A stretch of DNA of 64,000 nucleotides from NCBI RefSeq assembly GCF_007997005.1, contig NZ_VOSL01000052.1, forward strand, positions 1 through 64,000, read 5' to 3'. A model generated the notes under the pieces. It did not search any database, was not told the origin of the DNA, and saw only the letters and a program-made list of their open reading frames with translations. The DNA comes from Lujinxingia vulgaris. GTDB lineage: Bacteria > Myxococcota_A > Bradymonadia > Bradymonadales > Bradymonadaceae. The stretch's first letter is position 1, and the number at the start of each line of letters is the position of its first letter. Positions 9,987-18,818 of the stretch are shown here, piece after piece. Both the position numbers and the translations under genes were made by a program.

Positions 9987-11429
9987 ATGTCGGACGCCCT
10001 TTCCCCGATCTTCTCCACGCTGCTCCAAGGCACGCCCCCGACGCTCTCGCCCGAAGAGCTCACGACGCTGCTGGAGAGCCCCCAGGATGGCCCGGTGCTC
10101 GCCGCGCTCCTACTGACCCACACGCCTCTTCGCGACGCCTGCGGCAAAGCCCTGAACGCCCTCGACGCCAACCGTCCCGACACCCCGGCGTGGATCTGGG
10201 CGCTGTATGCCTCCATCGAAGATCCCACCCACGAAGACGCCATCGACGCCGCCCTGGCCGATGAGAACCTCGCCCCGGCCGTCGCCCGCGCGCTCTTTCT
10301 GGCCGGCGCCGACTGGTACCACGACGCGCTTGTCGAGCTCCTCGACGAGAGCGACACCGGCCTGGCCGCAGCCGCCCTGCTCGCCGCCGTCGACCCCGAG
10401 GAGCTCCTTGAAGCCCTCGAAGAGCTCGCCAGCCCCGAGGAGCTCATCACCGTGGCCCGCGCCTCGGCGCTGGCCCACGCCCCGGAGCTCTTCGACGCCA
10501 TCGTCGAGTGGCGCCAGGAGCTCCATGACGAGCTCAGCCTGGAGCACCGCGCCGCCATCGACGGCGCGCTCGCTGCGCTCGCGCCTCATCGCTTCGCTCG
10601 CCAGCTGATGCTCGGCGAGCTGGAGCGCACCTGGCTGGGCGACGATCGCGCCGTGGCCGACTTCCTGAGCTGCTATGGCCTGACCTCCTGGGTCCACACC
10701 CTGGCGGTGATGCGCACGGTGCGCGACCGCGACGGCTTCGACATGGCCGCAGCCCTGGCTACCAGCGCCGCCCTTCTGGCCTGGGAGAGCGAAGAGCTCG
10801 AAGACGACGAACTTCTCCTCGACGCCCCCGCCCTCATCGACCGCTACCCCGCTGAGCTCGCCTTTCAACTCGCGCTGGGCGAAGACGACAACCTCCCCGA
10901 GCTCCTCGTCGAAGTCGGCCAGCATGAGTCGTTGCTCGACCGCGGCCTGGCTTCTCCCGGTATCAGCGGGCTGCCGCTGAGCGCGGCGGTCGACGATCGC
11001 TTAAGCCCCGAGCATATCGCCCGCGGCCTGGAGCGCTTCGCCCCCGACCGCGCCGCCTCCATCGAAGAGCGCGTCGCCCTTGTGCACACGCTCATCGAGA
11101 TCCGCCAGGCCACCGAGCTCGACGAATTGGAAGCGACGACCGCCCGGGAGCTTATCGCGCCCTTCGCCGCGCACCCGGACGACGCGGTGCGCCAGCTCAT
11201 CGCCAGCTTCAACGACCCGGCCGCCTTCGCCTCGGCCGACGACTGGGGCTGCCGCGGGCTGGCGCACCTGCTCCAGCAGTTCGCCCCCGGCGATGATGAG
11301 GCCCACCTCCGCGCCCTGGCCCACGCCTGGTTCACCGGCCCCATCGCCCGCGCCACCATCGCCCGCGACGCCTTCGCCGGCGCCCTCTTCAACGCCACCG
11401 GCTTCGCCCGCCCCGACTCCATGATCTGA
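9987..11429 (+). CDS. Hypothetical acidic alpha-helical repeat protein
   Basis: A 480-residue protein that I do not recognise. It is very rich in Ala, Leu, Glu and Asp, almost entirely predicted helical, and shows repeated pairs of helices of HEAT-like spacing (for example DSDTGLAAAALLAAVDPEELL and SPEELITVARASALAHAPEL), so a scaffold or protein-binding role is plausible. There is no signal peptide or membrane segment. The ATG at 9987 has a clear GGAGG ribosome site; the same frame is open for another 198 bases upstream but crosses the terminator hairpin, so that part is not coding. It is a single-gene unit bounded by terminators on both sides. Confidence 0.7.
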   Translation: MSDALSPIFSTLLQGTPPTLSPEELTTLLESPQDGPVLAALLLTHTPLRDACGKALNALDANRPDTPAWIWALYASIEDPTHEDAIDAALADENLAPAVARALFLAGADWYHDALVELLDESDTGLAAAALLAAVDPEELLEALEELASPEELITVARASALAHAPELFDAIVEWRQELHDELSLEHRAAIDGALAALAPHRFARQLMLGELERTWLGDDRAVADFLSCYGLTSWVHTLAVMRTVRDRDGFDMAAALATSAALLAWESEELEDDELLLDAPALIDRYPAELAFQLALGEDDNLPELLVEVGQHESLLDRGLASPGISGLPLSAAVDDRLSPEHIARGLERFAPDRAASIEERVALVHTLIEIRQATELDELEATTARELIAPFAAHPDDAVRQLIASFNDPAAFASADDWGCRGLAHLLQQFAPGDDEAHLRALAHAWFTGPIARATIARDAFAGALFNATGFARPDSMI

Positions 11430-11461
11430 GGCGAACGGCGCTACCCACATCCGCAAGACAC

Positions 11462-11495
11462 AAAAAAACGGCCCCGAACCCGGGGCCGTTTTTTT
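11462..11495. terminator. Bidirectional Rho-independent terminator
   Basis: Stem ACGGCCCC/GGGGCCGT with a six-base loop, flanked by seven A residues on the left and seven T residues on the right, between two convergent genes. Confidence 0.9.
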
Positions 11496-11519
11496 ATGCT
11501 CGAAGAAGCGATCAACGCA

Positions 11520-13565
11520 TCACTGCGCCCCGGCGCTCCCGGGCTTGGAGTTCACCTGGAAGTGACGGTAGGAGACCGACACGTAGTTGATCGGTGCGTC
11601 TTCCGGATCGTCATCGCTGGGACGGAAGTCCCCGAAGAACGCGATCGAGTTGGTCGACGCAAAGTAGTCAAACCCGTTGATCCGGCTGCGCGGCACCCAC
11701 TGCCCGTCCTTAAAGACGCGCAGCGAGCTTGAGAGCGGCACATCCGAGAGCACGTAGTTCGCCGCCCGACCGGTCGCCGCGATGATGATGTCGTTGATCG
11801 TCTCCTCAATATTCGGCGACCCCAGCGAGTAATAATTGCCGCCGGTGGCCGTCGCCACCTGACGGTAAGCCTCACCATCGTTGGTCACGATCGAGAAGAT
11901 CGTGGTGCGCCCGTTAAAGTATCCGATGAAGTCACTCATCAACGCCTGGCCCTGTGGCGAGCTCAAGGAGGTGTTCTGGAAGGTCTGCGCCTCCTCATCG
12001 CTCATCATCACGGTCACCACCTCGGCGTTGGGCCGAATACGCTCCTCGGCCGGCGCCAGGTTGCTGCTCATAAACTCCAGCCCGCTGCGCGCGTTTTGAA
12101 TGCCGTACTCCGCGCCACCGGCGCTGGTGCCGCACCCCTGACAGTCCACAACCCACTCCTCGATCTCGTCGAGAAAGCTGGACTGATCGCGGTGCCAGGC
12201 CGGCGGGCTACGCAGCTTGCCCTCCCCACCCTCCCACATATTGGTCACACCCAGGCGGTAATCGAGCGGCGTATTGCGCAACTCCGCAAAGAAGCCCTCG
12301 GCCACCTCACGCACGTCTTCAAAATGTGGATCCATGGATCCCGACTGGTCGAGCACCCACAGAAACTCAACCTGGGGGATCTCATCGGCCGGCGGAAAAC
12401 GCGTGCAGCGCAGCACGTCGTTGGCCGTCGCCGTGGCCAGCGCGGTGGTATTGGTCAGATCATCCATGCGGAACTTCGTCTTATCCTGAAGCTCGTACTT
12501 GTCGGCCGGCGCCAGCGCCACCAGCGTGATGAGCTGACCGTCGCGAAGCACCGTCGTCAGGTAGACGCGGTAGTCGGTGTAGGTGTTGCCGCTGGTGGCC
12601 GGAAGCCCGCTGATGTCCGCGCTGCCAAAGGGTGCCGCGGCCACCAGCAACGCGTCGCGCATCGCCCGTGCCGAGCGCAGCTGCGGCGAACGGATCAGAT
12701 AACGGCTCACCGCCGCGGTGTGGTAATCGTGGGTATTAAACTCACCACCGATCACCTCCTGCACGAGCGTCCCCACCCCGCTAATGAGCTGACGTTTGGA
12801 CTGCACCGCCTGCACCGCCGAGCTGACGCCATCGGGGGCCTGCGCGAGCACAAAGCCCGCGATCTCATTGGCCGGGTCGTCGTAGACCGCCGCCGCGTGG
12901 CGGTTCTCCACACTCGCCCCGGCGATCGTCAGGTTGGTGTAGTTCGAGTAAGCCGGCGGAAGCCCCAGCCCCCAGTTCCCCACCCCGTTCACAAAGAACT
13001 CGGTTGGCTCACTGGCCGGCTCGTCACACGCGCTGATCACCCAGAGGTCGCCATCGGAGCAGGCCGTCGGATCGGGATAGTACTGCGGCGGGAACGAGCA
13101 GGCGTTCAGCGGATCGAGCTCCAGAAGCTCCTCCTCATCGTCGTTGACCCCGTCGCTGTCACTGTCTGCCGAACACGGATCGGTTCCCAGCTGCAGCTCC
13201 TCCAGGTCGCTGAGCGTGTCGCCGTCGCTGTCGTGGTCGAACTCGTCGGTGCAGAGCTCCCGCTCCTCGCAATCGGAGAGCCCGTCCTGGTCGGCATCGC
13301 GCTCCCAGCCCTCCCCTTGAGGATCGCAGTAGCCGACCTCGTCGGCGTCTGGCTCTACATCCGGGGCAACGTCAGGCTCTTCCACGTCCGAATCGTCGCC
13401 GTCGGGCTCGTCCGTATCCACATCGCCCGCATCCCCGGTGTCGGGAAGCTCCACATCGCTGTCGGGAAGTTGGCCTTCGCCGTCCGGATCGGAGCAGGCC
13501 GGCGAGAGCGCGACAAGCGCCAGCGCAAACGTCAGATACGTCAACCGCTTTGAGATCGTGATCAT
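11520..13565 (-). CDS. VWA-domain lipoprotein with thrombospondin-3-like calcium repeats
   Basis: A 681-residue surface lipoprotein. The signal peptide ends in a lipobox-like SPAC. Residues 25-80 are an extreme Asp/Glu/Pro/Val linker. Residues 88-150 carry three calcium-binding TSP3-type motifs (DADQDGLSDCEE, DSDGDTLSDLEE, DSDSDGVNDDEE). The C-terminal half contains a von Willebrand A domain with a clear MIDAS start, WVLDQSGSMD, and TVMMSDEE. Such architecture is common in myxobacterial outer-surface proteins that bind metals and ligands. The other VWA-like lipoprotein at 4478-6079 shares the general plan but not the calcium repeats. Function is unknown; adhesion or substrate binding is an inference. 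Confidence 0.85.
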   Translation of the reverse strand: MITISKRLTYLTFALALVALSPACSDPDGEGQLPDSDVELPDTGDAGDVDTDEPDGDDSDVEEPDVAPDVEPDADEVGYCDPQGEGWERDADQDGLSDCEERELCTDEFDHDSDGDTLSDLEELQLGTDPCSADSDSDGVNDDEEELLELDPLNACSFPPQYYPDPTACSDGDLWVISACDEPASEPTEFFVNGVGNWGLGLPPAYSNYTNLTIAGASVENRHAAAVYDDPANEIAGFVLAQAPDGVSSAVQAVQSKRQLISGVGTLVQEVIGGEFNTHDYHTAAVSRYLIRSPQLRSARAMRDALLVAAAPFGSADISGLPATSGNTYTDYRVYLTTVLRDGQLITLVALAPADKYELQDKTKFRMDDLTNTTALATATANDVLRCTRFPPADEIPQVEFLWVLDQSGSMDPHFEDVREVAEGFFAELRNTPLDYRLGVTNMWEGGEGKLRSPPAWHRDQSSFLDEIEEWVVDCQGCGTSAGGAEYGIQNARSGLEFMSSNLAPAEERIRPNAEVVTVMMSDEEAQTFQNTSLSSPQGQALMSDFIGYFNGRTTIFSIVTNDGEAYRQVATATGGNYYSLGSPNIEETINDIIIAATGRAANYVLSDVPLSSSLRVFKDGQWVPRSRINGFDYFASTNSIAFFGDFRPSDDDPEDAPINYVSVSYRHFQVNSKPGSAGAQ

Positions 13566-13745
13566 AGAACTTCCGCGTGCTGGAGGGCTGCGAAGAGGAG
13601 TGCAGCAGGAGGGAGAATGCAGGAGGGAGCCCGTTACAGGCCAGAAGAGTGCTACCAGAAACCTTCAATCTTTTCAAAAGGATCGAGGGCTCTGAAGGCG
13701 CCGCGCAGGGAGCGGCATTCCGGCGTGGGAAGCCGGCCGGAAGAC

Positions 13746-14147
13746 TTAGAGAGGAAAGTTCACCGAGGGCTCCGGTGTAAACGCCGCGCGCGCCGGCGCT
13801 TCGATCGGACTCAAGCGCACCACCACGTCCGAGGGGTAGCGACCAAAAAAGACCAGCGGCCACATCGTCCCCAGCGTGCACACACACGTCACCCAGCTCT
13901 CGGAGTTGGCCGACGCCTCAAGCTCCACCACCCGCGGGTGATACCCTTCCATCGAAAGTTGATAGGTCCGTGTGCTGAACACCCAGGGCAGATCGCGAAT
14001 CTGGACCGGCGTCTGACCGGCATAGCGCTCCCCATCAAGAATCAGCGTGGCACCGGCCGGCTGCGACTCCACAAGCGTCGTCGACGCGCACGCGCTGGTC
14101 ATCATCACCAACGCCATAAGCCCAGTCTGTAGTACCCGCTTCGGCAT
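13746..14147 (-). CDS. Small PEGA-domain lipoprotein
   Basis: A 133-residue putative lipoprotein with the hydrophobic segment LMALVMMTSAC ending in a lipobox-like TSAC. Residues 27-80 are a typical PEGA module (VESQPAGATLILDGERYAGQTPVQI, written here only in part as the SQPAGATL and GQTPVQIRDLP elements). A second hydrophobic stretch (VTCVCTLGTMWPLVFFGRYP) follows. The ATG at 14147 has a GAGGG site five bases upstream and is preferred over the ATG at 14159. It lies 180 bases downstream of nothing on its strand except the VWA lipoprotein start, so the two could form one unit. Confidence 0.7.
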   Translation of the reverse strand: MPKRVLQTGLMALVMMTSACASTTLVESQPAGATLILDGERYAGQTPVQIRDLPWVFSTRTYQLSMEGYHPRVVELEASANSESWVTCVCTLGTMWPLVFFGRYPSDVVVRLSPIEAPARAAFTPEPSVNFPL

Positions 14148-14383
14148 ACCAGCCCTCATCGACAATCAGGTTCATCGCGGGCGCGCCGAGCCTCCAGCCG
14201 CCCTCAAACGCCGGCATCGTGGCATGATTCGACGCCCGCTTCAACTTCCTCCCTCCGCGCCACCCGCCGCTGGGATCCCGAGCATCTTTGCAGTACGCTC
14301 ACCGCGTCTGCTGCCTATATTCGGCCTGAGCTGGACGGCCGCCGCTCCTGGCGCCGCCCCAACGACGTAACGACGAGGTCACC

Positions 14384-14794
14384 ATGAGCCAAAACGACGA
14401 CTACTCCGAAGCGTTCCTCGAAGAGATGCGCCTTGCGCTGGAGGCCCAGCGCCAGGATCTGGTGCGCAGCAACAACCTCACCCGCAACGAGCTGCGCGAT
14501 AACGACCGCGAACCCCGCGACTCCATCGACGAGTCCACCGACGAGCAGGGCAACGCCACCGAGCTGCGCCTTCAGGACCGCGAGCGCAACCTCCTCAACA
14601 AGGTCAACGACGCCATCTACCGCCTCGACACCGGCGAGTATGGCTACTGCGATGAGTGCGGCGAGCCCATCGGCAAACCTCGCCTTCGGGCCAGACCGAT
14701 GGCCGAGCTCTGCATCGAATGCAAAGAAGACCAGGAGCGCGAAGAGCGCCGCCAGCACGCCGCACGCCCCGGTATGTTCTCGGCCATCGAATAG
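14384..14794 (+). CDS. DksA-like RNA polymerase-binding protein (TraR/DksA zinc finger)
   Basis: A 136-residue DksA-family protein that should bind the RNA polymerase secondary channel and modulate initiation, usually with ppGpp. The N-terminal helical coiled coil is followed by a four-cysteine zinc finger, YCDECG and LCIECK, with the conserved GKPRLRARP between them and LQDRERNLLNKV before. At the coiled-coil tip, where E. coli DksA has DxxDxA (D71, D74, A76), this protein reads DSIDES, so both acids remain but the Ala is Ser. An RBS-like GAGGT precedes the ATG. A terminator follows 25 bases after the stop. Confidence 0.88.
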   Translation: MSQNDDYSEAFLEEMRLALEAQRQDLVRSNNLTRNELRDNDREPRDSIDESTDEQGNATELRLQDRERNLLNKVNDAIYRLDTGEYGYCDECGEPIGKPRLRARPMAELCIECKEDQEREERRQHAARPGMFSAIE

Positions 14795-14819
14795 GGCTGC
14801 CTGACCGGACGCCTCAACG

Positions 14820-14858
14820 AAAAAAGCCACCTCTCGCAACACGAGAGGTGGCTTTTTT
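14820..14858. terminator. Bidirectional Rho-independent terminator
   Basis: Stem GCCACCTCTCG/CGAGAGGTGGC with a five-base loop, six A before and six T after, between the convergent dksA-like and acetyltransferase genes. Confidence 0.9.
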
Positions 14859-14878
14859 GATGACCGGGGCGCCGCGCC

Positions 14879-15679
14879 TCAGGCGCCGGCGCGCTCGGCC
14901 GCCTTCGACCACCGCCCTTCATAGAAGCGGTTGTTGGCCCGAAACCCGAAGTTCTCGTACATGCGAATCGCCGGGGCGTTCTCCACCTGCACGTTCAGCG
15001 CCACCAGAGAGACCCGCTCAAAGAGCTCCTCCAGCAGCCGCGCGGTGCACGCCGTTGCCAGGCCCTGCCCCCGGCGCCCGGAGTGCGTCACCAGGTTGCC
15101 GATCACCGCGATATCATGCGCCTCGCTGACGACATGCACCCCGGCGATGCTCACCAGATCCCCCTCCTCATCGCGGATCCCGAAATAGAGCCCGGTCTCC
15201 AGCTGGTAGGGCTCAAAGAAGTTGTCGGGATAATGCTCATAGAGCGCCATGATCTGGGCCGTGTCGCGATGTCCAAGCCGCTCCACCCGTTCATCGCGCC
15301 CCCCCGGCTCAAAATGCTCCCGCTCAAGCCCCATGCGAATCATGGCCTCGGCCTGCCCCACCTCGAAGATCGAGGTCAGATCGGCCATCTGCGTCTCGAG
15401 CACATGAAAATGAAAGCGCTCCGGCACCACCTCGTAGCAGGCACTGAGAAAGTCCGGCAGATCTTCGCCACGCCCGCTGGTAAAGACCACCGGAAGACTC
15501 AGCCCACGGTAGACCAGCATCAAGTTAGCGATTTCGCCCCGCTCATCGCGTGAGCCGTACCAGCGACAGAACTGAAAATAGGAAGGATCGAGATTTCCCA
15601 GCAGGTAGGCATTTGCCAGTCGATCCTGAACCAGAAACTCTCGCAGCTCGTCGCGCTCAGTCAGCTCTTCGACAGCCAT
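14879..15679 (-). CDS. GNAT-family N-acetyltransferase
   Basis: A 266-residue protein with a C-terminal GNAT domain that transfers an acetyl group from acetyl-CoA to an unknown amine. The acetyl-CoA loop is visible as VTHSGRRGQGLATAC (Q/RxxGxG/A type), followed by VALNVQVENAPAIRMYENFGF, the standard motif B. The N-terminal about 130 residues (LRDELREFL...AYLLGNLD) match the two-domain arrangement of FR47-like acetyltransferases. The ATG at 15679 has a GAGGTG site six bases upstream, better than the GTG at 15688. A hairpin followed by seven T residues lies about 70 bases upstream on the same strand (see leader element). Confidence 0.85.
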   Translation of the reverse strand: MAVEELTERDELREFLVQDRLANAYLLGNLDPSYFQFCRWYGSRDERGEIANLMLVYRGLSLPVVFTSGRGEDLPDFLSACYEVVPERFHFHVLETQMADLTSIFEVGQAEAMIRMGLEREHFEPGGRDERVERLGHRDTAQIMALYEHYPDNFFEPYQLETGLYFGIRDEEGDLVSIAGVHVVSEAHDIAVIGNLVTHSGRRGQGLATACTARLLEELFERVSLVALNVQVENAPAIRMYENFGFRANNRFYEGRWSKAAERAGA

Positions 15680-16024
15680 GGGGGGCACCTCGGTTGCACG
15701 CCCGCCCCGCCGCGCTCCATCGGGGAGCGGGCCGGGGTTGCGGGCGAAAAAAATCGCGGCGCGTGTCGCCTCTCAAGGCGCTCGCCGCGTCCGTGGTCGC
15801 ACGCACACCGTCAGCCACAAAGGCGGGTGATTGTCGACGACCAGACTCAAGTTTACGTGGGGCGCCCGACGACGACAACTCGCCGCGAGCGCTTCAGTGG
15901 GGAGCTTTCCCCCGGGTAAACATAAGCGCCGCGGCGTTGCATTCCCGCGCGCCTTGCCAATCCTCAGGTCAGAGGTCATAACACCAACGGAACAAATTTG
16001 CAGCCCCTAAGTTCTCTGGATGTG
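15680..16024. other. Divergent region between acetyltransferase and helicase genes
   Basis: No convincing gene over 345 bases. The minus strand can fold into competing long-range stems (15830-15836 with 15873-15879; 15851-15856 with 15916-15921) and ends in a terminator-like hairpin just before the acetyltransferase gene, so part of it may be a regulatory leader. No clear promoter was seen for the helicase. Confidence 0.4.
15747..15789 (-). promoter_or_regulatory. Terminator-like hairpin in the acetyltransferase leader
   Basis: On the minus strand, a two-part hairpin (outer arms CGCGGCG/CGCCGCG, inner arms CGCC/GGCG) is followed by A and seven T residues, which is intrinsic-terminator architecture. 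It lies inside the upstream region of the acetyltransferase, 68 bases before its ATG on the same strand, so it could act as an attenuator or end a short leader RNA. Confidence 0.5.
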
Positions 16025-18508
16025 ATGACAATGACTCAGGACTGGCTCCAACATCTCAACCCCGATCAGCGCCAGGCCGTCACCCACCCGGCCGGCCCCC
16101 TCCTGGTGCTCGCCGGCGCCGGCAGCGGTAAGACACGCGTGCTCACCCACCGCATCGCTTTTTTGATCGCCGAGCAGGGGGTCGCGCCGCATCAGATCGT
16201 GGCGATGACCTTCACCAATAAGGCCGCTCAGGAGATGCGCGAGCGCGTCGACCAGCTCCTCGACGGTCAGGGTCAGGCAGGCCAGGTCACCATCAGCACC
16301 TTCCACAGCCTGGGCGCGCGCATCCTGCGTCGCCACGCGCCGGCCGCCGGCCTGGAGTGGAACTTCTCGATCTACGACGACGCCGACCAGCGCCGCCTGA
16401 TCACGCGCATCCTCGATGAGGCCGGCGATGAGCGCGCACGCGCCGACGTGCGCCGCCTGCAGAGCTATATCGACGCCTGCAAAAACCGCGGCTGGACGCC
16501 CACCCAGGCCCACGAAAACGCCCACGACGCCCGCGCCGAGGCCGACGCCGAGCTTTATGCCAACTACCAGCGCGCCCTCCAACAGGCCGGCGCCGTCGAT
16601 TTTGGCGACCTCATCCTGGGCGTGCTCGTGCTCTTTCGCGAACATCCCGAGCTCGCCAGGCAGTACAGCAGACGCTGGCAGCACGTGCTCGTCGACGAGT
16701 TTCAGGACACCAACCCCGCCCAGTATGAGCTGCTCGACCACCTGACCGTCGCGCATAACAACCTGACGGTGGTCGGCGACGACGACCAGGCCATCTACCG
16801 CTGGCGCGGCGCCACCGTGGCCAACATCTTAGGTTTTGAAGACGCCAACGAAAAAGCGGCGCGCGTCAAGCTGGAGCAGAACTACCGCTCCACCTCCGTG
16901 ATCCTGGAGGCCGCCAACGACGTCATCGCCCGCAACGATCGCCGCCACGCCAAAAAACTCTGGACCGAGCGCCAGGGCGGCGAGCCGATCGTGGCGTTCA
17001 CCGGCGCCGACGATCGGGAGGAGGCGGCCTATGTGGCCGAGACGATCTTCGACATGGCCCGCCAGGGCGGCGACTTCGACGATGTGGCGATCTTCTACCG
17101 CACCAACGCCCAGGGTCGCCTCTTCGAGGAGCAGCTTCGGCAGTGGGGCATCCCCTACCGCATCATCGGGGGCTTAAGTTTTTACGCCCGCGAAGAGATC
17201 AAAGATCTGCTGGCGTACCTGCGCTGCGCGCTTAATCCCCGCGACGACGTGGCCACCGCGCGCGTGATCAACACCCCGCGCCGCGGCGTCGGAAAGACCA
17301 CCCTTGAGAAGTTAGCCGCGGCCACCTCGGTGCCCGGCGTCGAGAGCCTGCAGGGCGCGCTGCTGCTCGCGCTCGAAGATCGCCCCGCCCAGAACGACCT
17401 TTTTGCCGCGCGCCGCCCCCGGCCTTCCAACCCCACCGAGCGCCTGCTCATTGAGACCGTCGAAGAGCTCAGCGGCGTCTCTCGCCGGGGCATTGAGGAC
17501 TTCTGGACGATCCTGGAGGCGACCCGCGACGATCTTCTGCATTACGACGAGCTCACCCCGGTGCTGGAGCGCCTCATTGAGCGCATCTCCTACTTCGAGC
17601 ACCTGGAGCGCACCGACTCCGAGAGCGCCGAAGATCGCACCCGCAACGTCGGCGAGCTCTTGAGCGCGATTGAGGAGTTCGAGCAGGATCCGAACAGCGA
17701 CGCGCTCATCGCCTCGGTGCAGGAGGCGATGCCCGACGACCTCGACGACCTCCTGACCACCGCCCCGGCCTCCCTACGGCTGCGCGCGTTTCTGGACCGC
17801 TCCGCCCTGGTGCAGTCCACCGACGGCGACAACGGCCCCGGCCAGGCGGTGACCATGATGACCATCCACGGTTCCAAGGGCCTGGAGTTCCCCACGGTCT
17901 TTGTCGCCGGCCTCGAAGAAGAGACCTTCCCCAGCCTGCGCGACCCCGGCGACTCCGAGGAGCTCGCCGAGGAGCGCCGCCTGGCCTATGTGGCCATCAC
18001 CCGCGCCGAAGATCGCCTCTACATGACCAACGCGCGCCGCCGGCGCGTCTACGGGCAGTTCAAAGACACCGAGCCCAGCCGATTCTTGCTCGACATCGAT
18101 CCGAGCCGGCTGATCATCGATCCGCGCAGCGCCGCAAAAGAGCTCGATTACGCGCGCGACCGCCGAAAACGTCTGGGCGCGCCCCACGGCGAGTTTCCCG
18201 AGCCGCAGGTCCCCTCCCAGGGTGCGGCGGCCTACGACTTCAACCAGGCCCCGGCCTCCGACGATCACCTCGCCCAGGACACCCCGGACTGGGAGTCGAA
18301 CTTCTCGCAGAGCCCGCAGGAGTGGGACGTCACCCACACCCCGGCAGGCGACGACAAGCTCGTCGGCGTCACCGTCAGCCACACCCGCTTTGGCATCGGC
18401 GAGGTCGTAAGCGTCTCCGGCTCCGGCGACAAGGCGCGCCTGACGGTCGACTTTCCCGCCGTGGGCCAGCAAACCGTGATCCGCAAGTTCTTGAAAGTGC
18501 TGGGATAA
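16025..18508 (+). CDS. UvrD/PcrA-family 3'-5' DNA helicase
   Basis: An 827-residue superfamily 1A helicase that unwinds DNA with ATP in repair and replication. Motifs in order: LNPDQRQAVTHPAG (Q motif), Walker A GAGSGKT, TFTNKAAQEM (Ia), VDEFQDTNP (II), GDDDQAIYRWRGA (III), LEQNYRS (IV), TIHGSKGLEFPTVFV (V) and VAITRAEDRLY (VI). The last 50 residues (VSHTRFGIGEVV...VIRKFLKVLG) match the Tudor-like tail of PcrA that binds RNA polymerase. An insertion near residues 440-480 (PRPSNPTERLL) is unusual in length. ATGs at 16025 and 16031 are both possible; neither has a strong ribosome site. Confidence 0.93.
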   Translation: MTMTQDWLQHLNPDQRQAVTHPAGPLLVLAGAGSGKTRVLTHRIAFLIAEQGVAPHQIVAMTFTNKAAQEMRERVDQLLDGQGQAGQVTISTFHSLGARILRRHAPAAGLEWNFSIYDDADQRRLITRILDEAGDERARADVRRLQSYIDACKNRGWTPTQAHENAHDARAEADAELYANYQRALQQAGAVDFGDLILGVLVLFREHPELARQYSRRWQHVLVDEFQDTNPAQYELLDHLTVAHNNLTVVGDDDQAIYRWRGATVANILGFEDANEKAARVKLEQNYRSTSVILEAANDVIARNDRRHAKKLWTERQGGEPIVAFTGADDREEAAYVAETIFDMARQGGDFDDVAIFYRTNAQGRLFEEQLRQWGIPYRIIGGLSFYAREEIKDLLAYLRCALNPRDDVATARVINTPRRGVGKTTLEKLAAATSVPGVESLQGALLLALEDRPAQNDLFAARRPRPSNPTERLLIETVEELSGVSRRGIEDFWTILEATRDDLLHYDELTPVLERLIERISYFEHLERTDSESAEDRTRNVGELLSAIEEFEQDPNSDALIASVQEAMPDDLDDLLTTAPASLRLRAFLDRSALVQSTDGDNGPGQAVTMMTIHGSKGLEFPTVFVAGLEEETFPSLRDPGDSEELAEERRLAYVAITRAEDRLYMTNARRRRVYGQFKDTEPSRFLLDIDPSRLIIDPRSAAKELDYARDRRKRLGAPHGEFPEPQVPSQGAAAYDFNQAPASDDHLAQDTPDWESNFSQSPQEWDVTHTPAGDDKLVGVTVSHTRFGIGEVVSVSGSGDKARLTVDFPAVGQQTVIRKFLKVLG

Positions 18509-18521
18509 CCGCCCTCACGAA

Positions 18522-18745
18522 CCGACCCACGGTCAACTTTGCGACCGACCCACGGTCACCTTTGCGACCGACCCACGGTCAACTTTGCGACCGACCCACG
18601 GTCACCTTTCTAATCGACCCACGGTCACCTTTGCGACCGACCCACGGTCACCTTTGCGACCGACCCACGGTCACCTTTGCGACCGACCCACGGTCACCTT
18701 TCTAATCGACCCACGGTCAACTTTGCGACCGACCCACGGTCACCG
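18522..18745 (+). repeat. Tandem array of ten 23-bp repeats
   Basis: The element CCCACGGTCA recurs exactly every 23 bases at 18526, 18549, 18572, 18595, 18618, 18641, 18664, 18687, 18710 and 18733. Units fall into three variants: CAACTTTGCG, CACCTTTGCG and CACCTTTCTAAT in the middle. Each carries a small dyad, GACC-N7-GGTC. Units abut directly with no spacers. The array lies between the helicase stop and its terminator, so it would be transcribed as the 3' UTR. A period of 23 is not a multiple of three, and no reading frame is kept. Confidence 0.95.
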
Positions 18746-18766
18746 ATCGATGAGGACTGACGTCAT

Positions 18767-18803
18767 AAAAAACGCCCACCCGGAGCTCCGGGTGGGCGTT
18801 TTC
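18767..18803. terminator. Rho-independent terminator
   Basis: Stem ACGCCCACCC with a symmetrical GGAGCTCC loop region, flanked by six A and four T residues. It separates the two repeat arrays and probably ends the helicase transcript; it could also act on the isocitrate dehydrogenase transcript from the other side. Confidence 0.85.
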
Positions 18804-18818
18804 TATACCTTCAAAAGC

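Noticed and set aside
12096-13553. Plus-strand open frame of about 485 codons, Arg/His-rich
   Set aside because: Antisense to the VWA lipoprotein gene, whose lipobox, calcium repeats and MIDAS motif identify the real frame.
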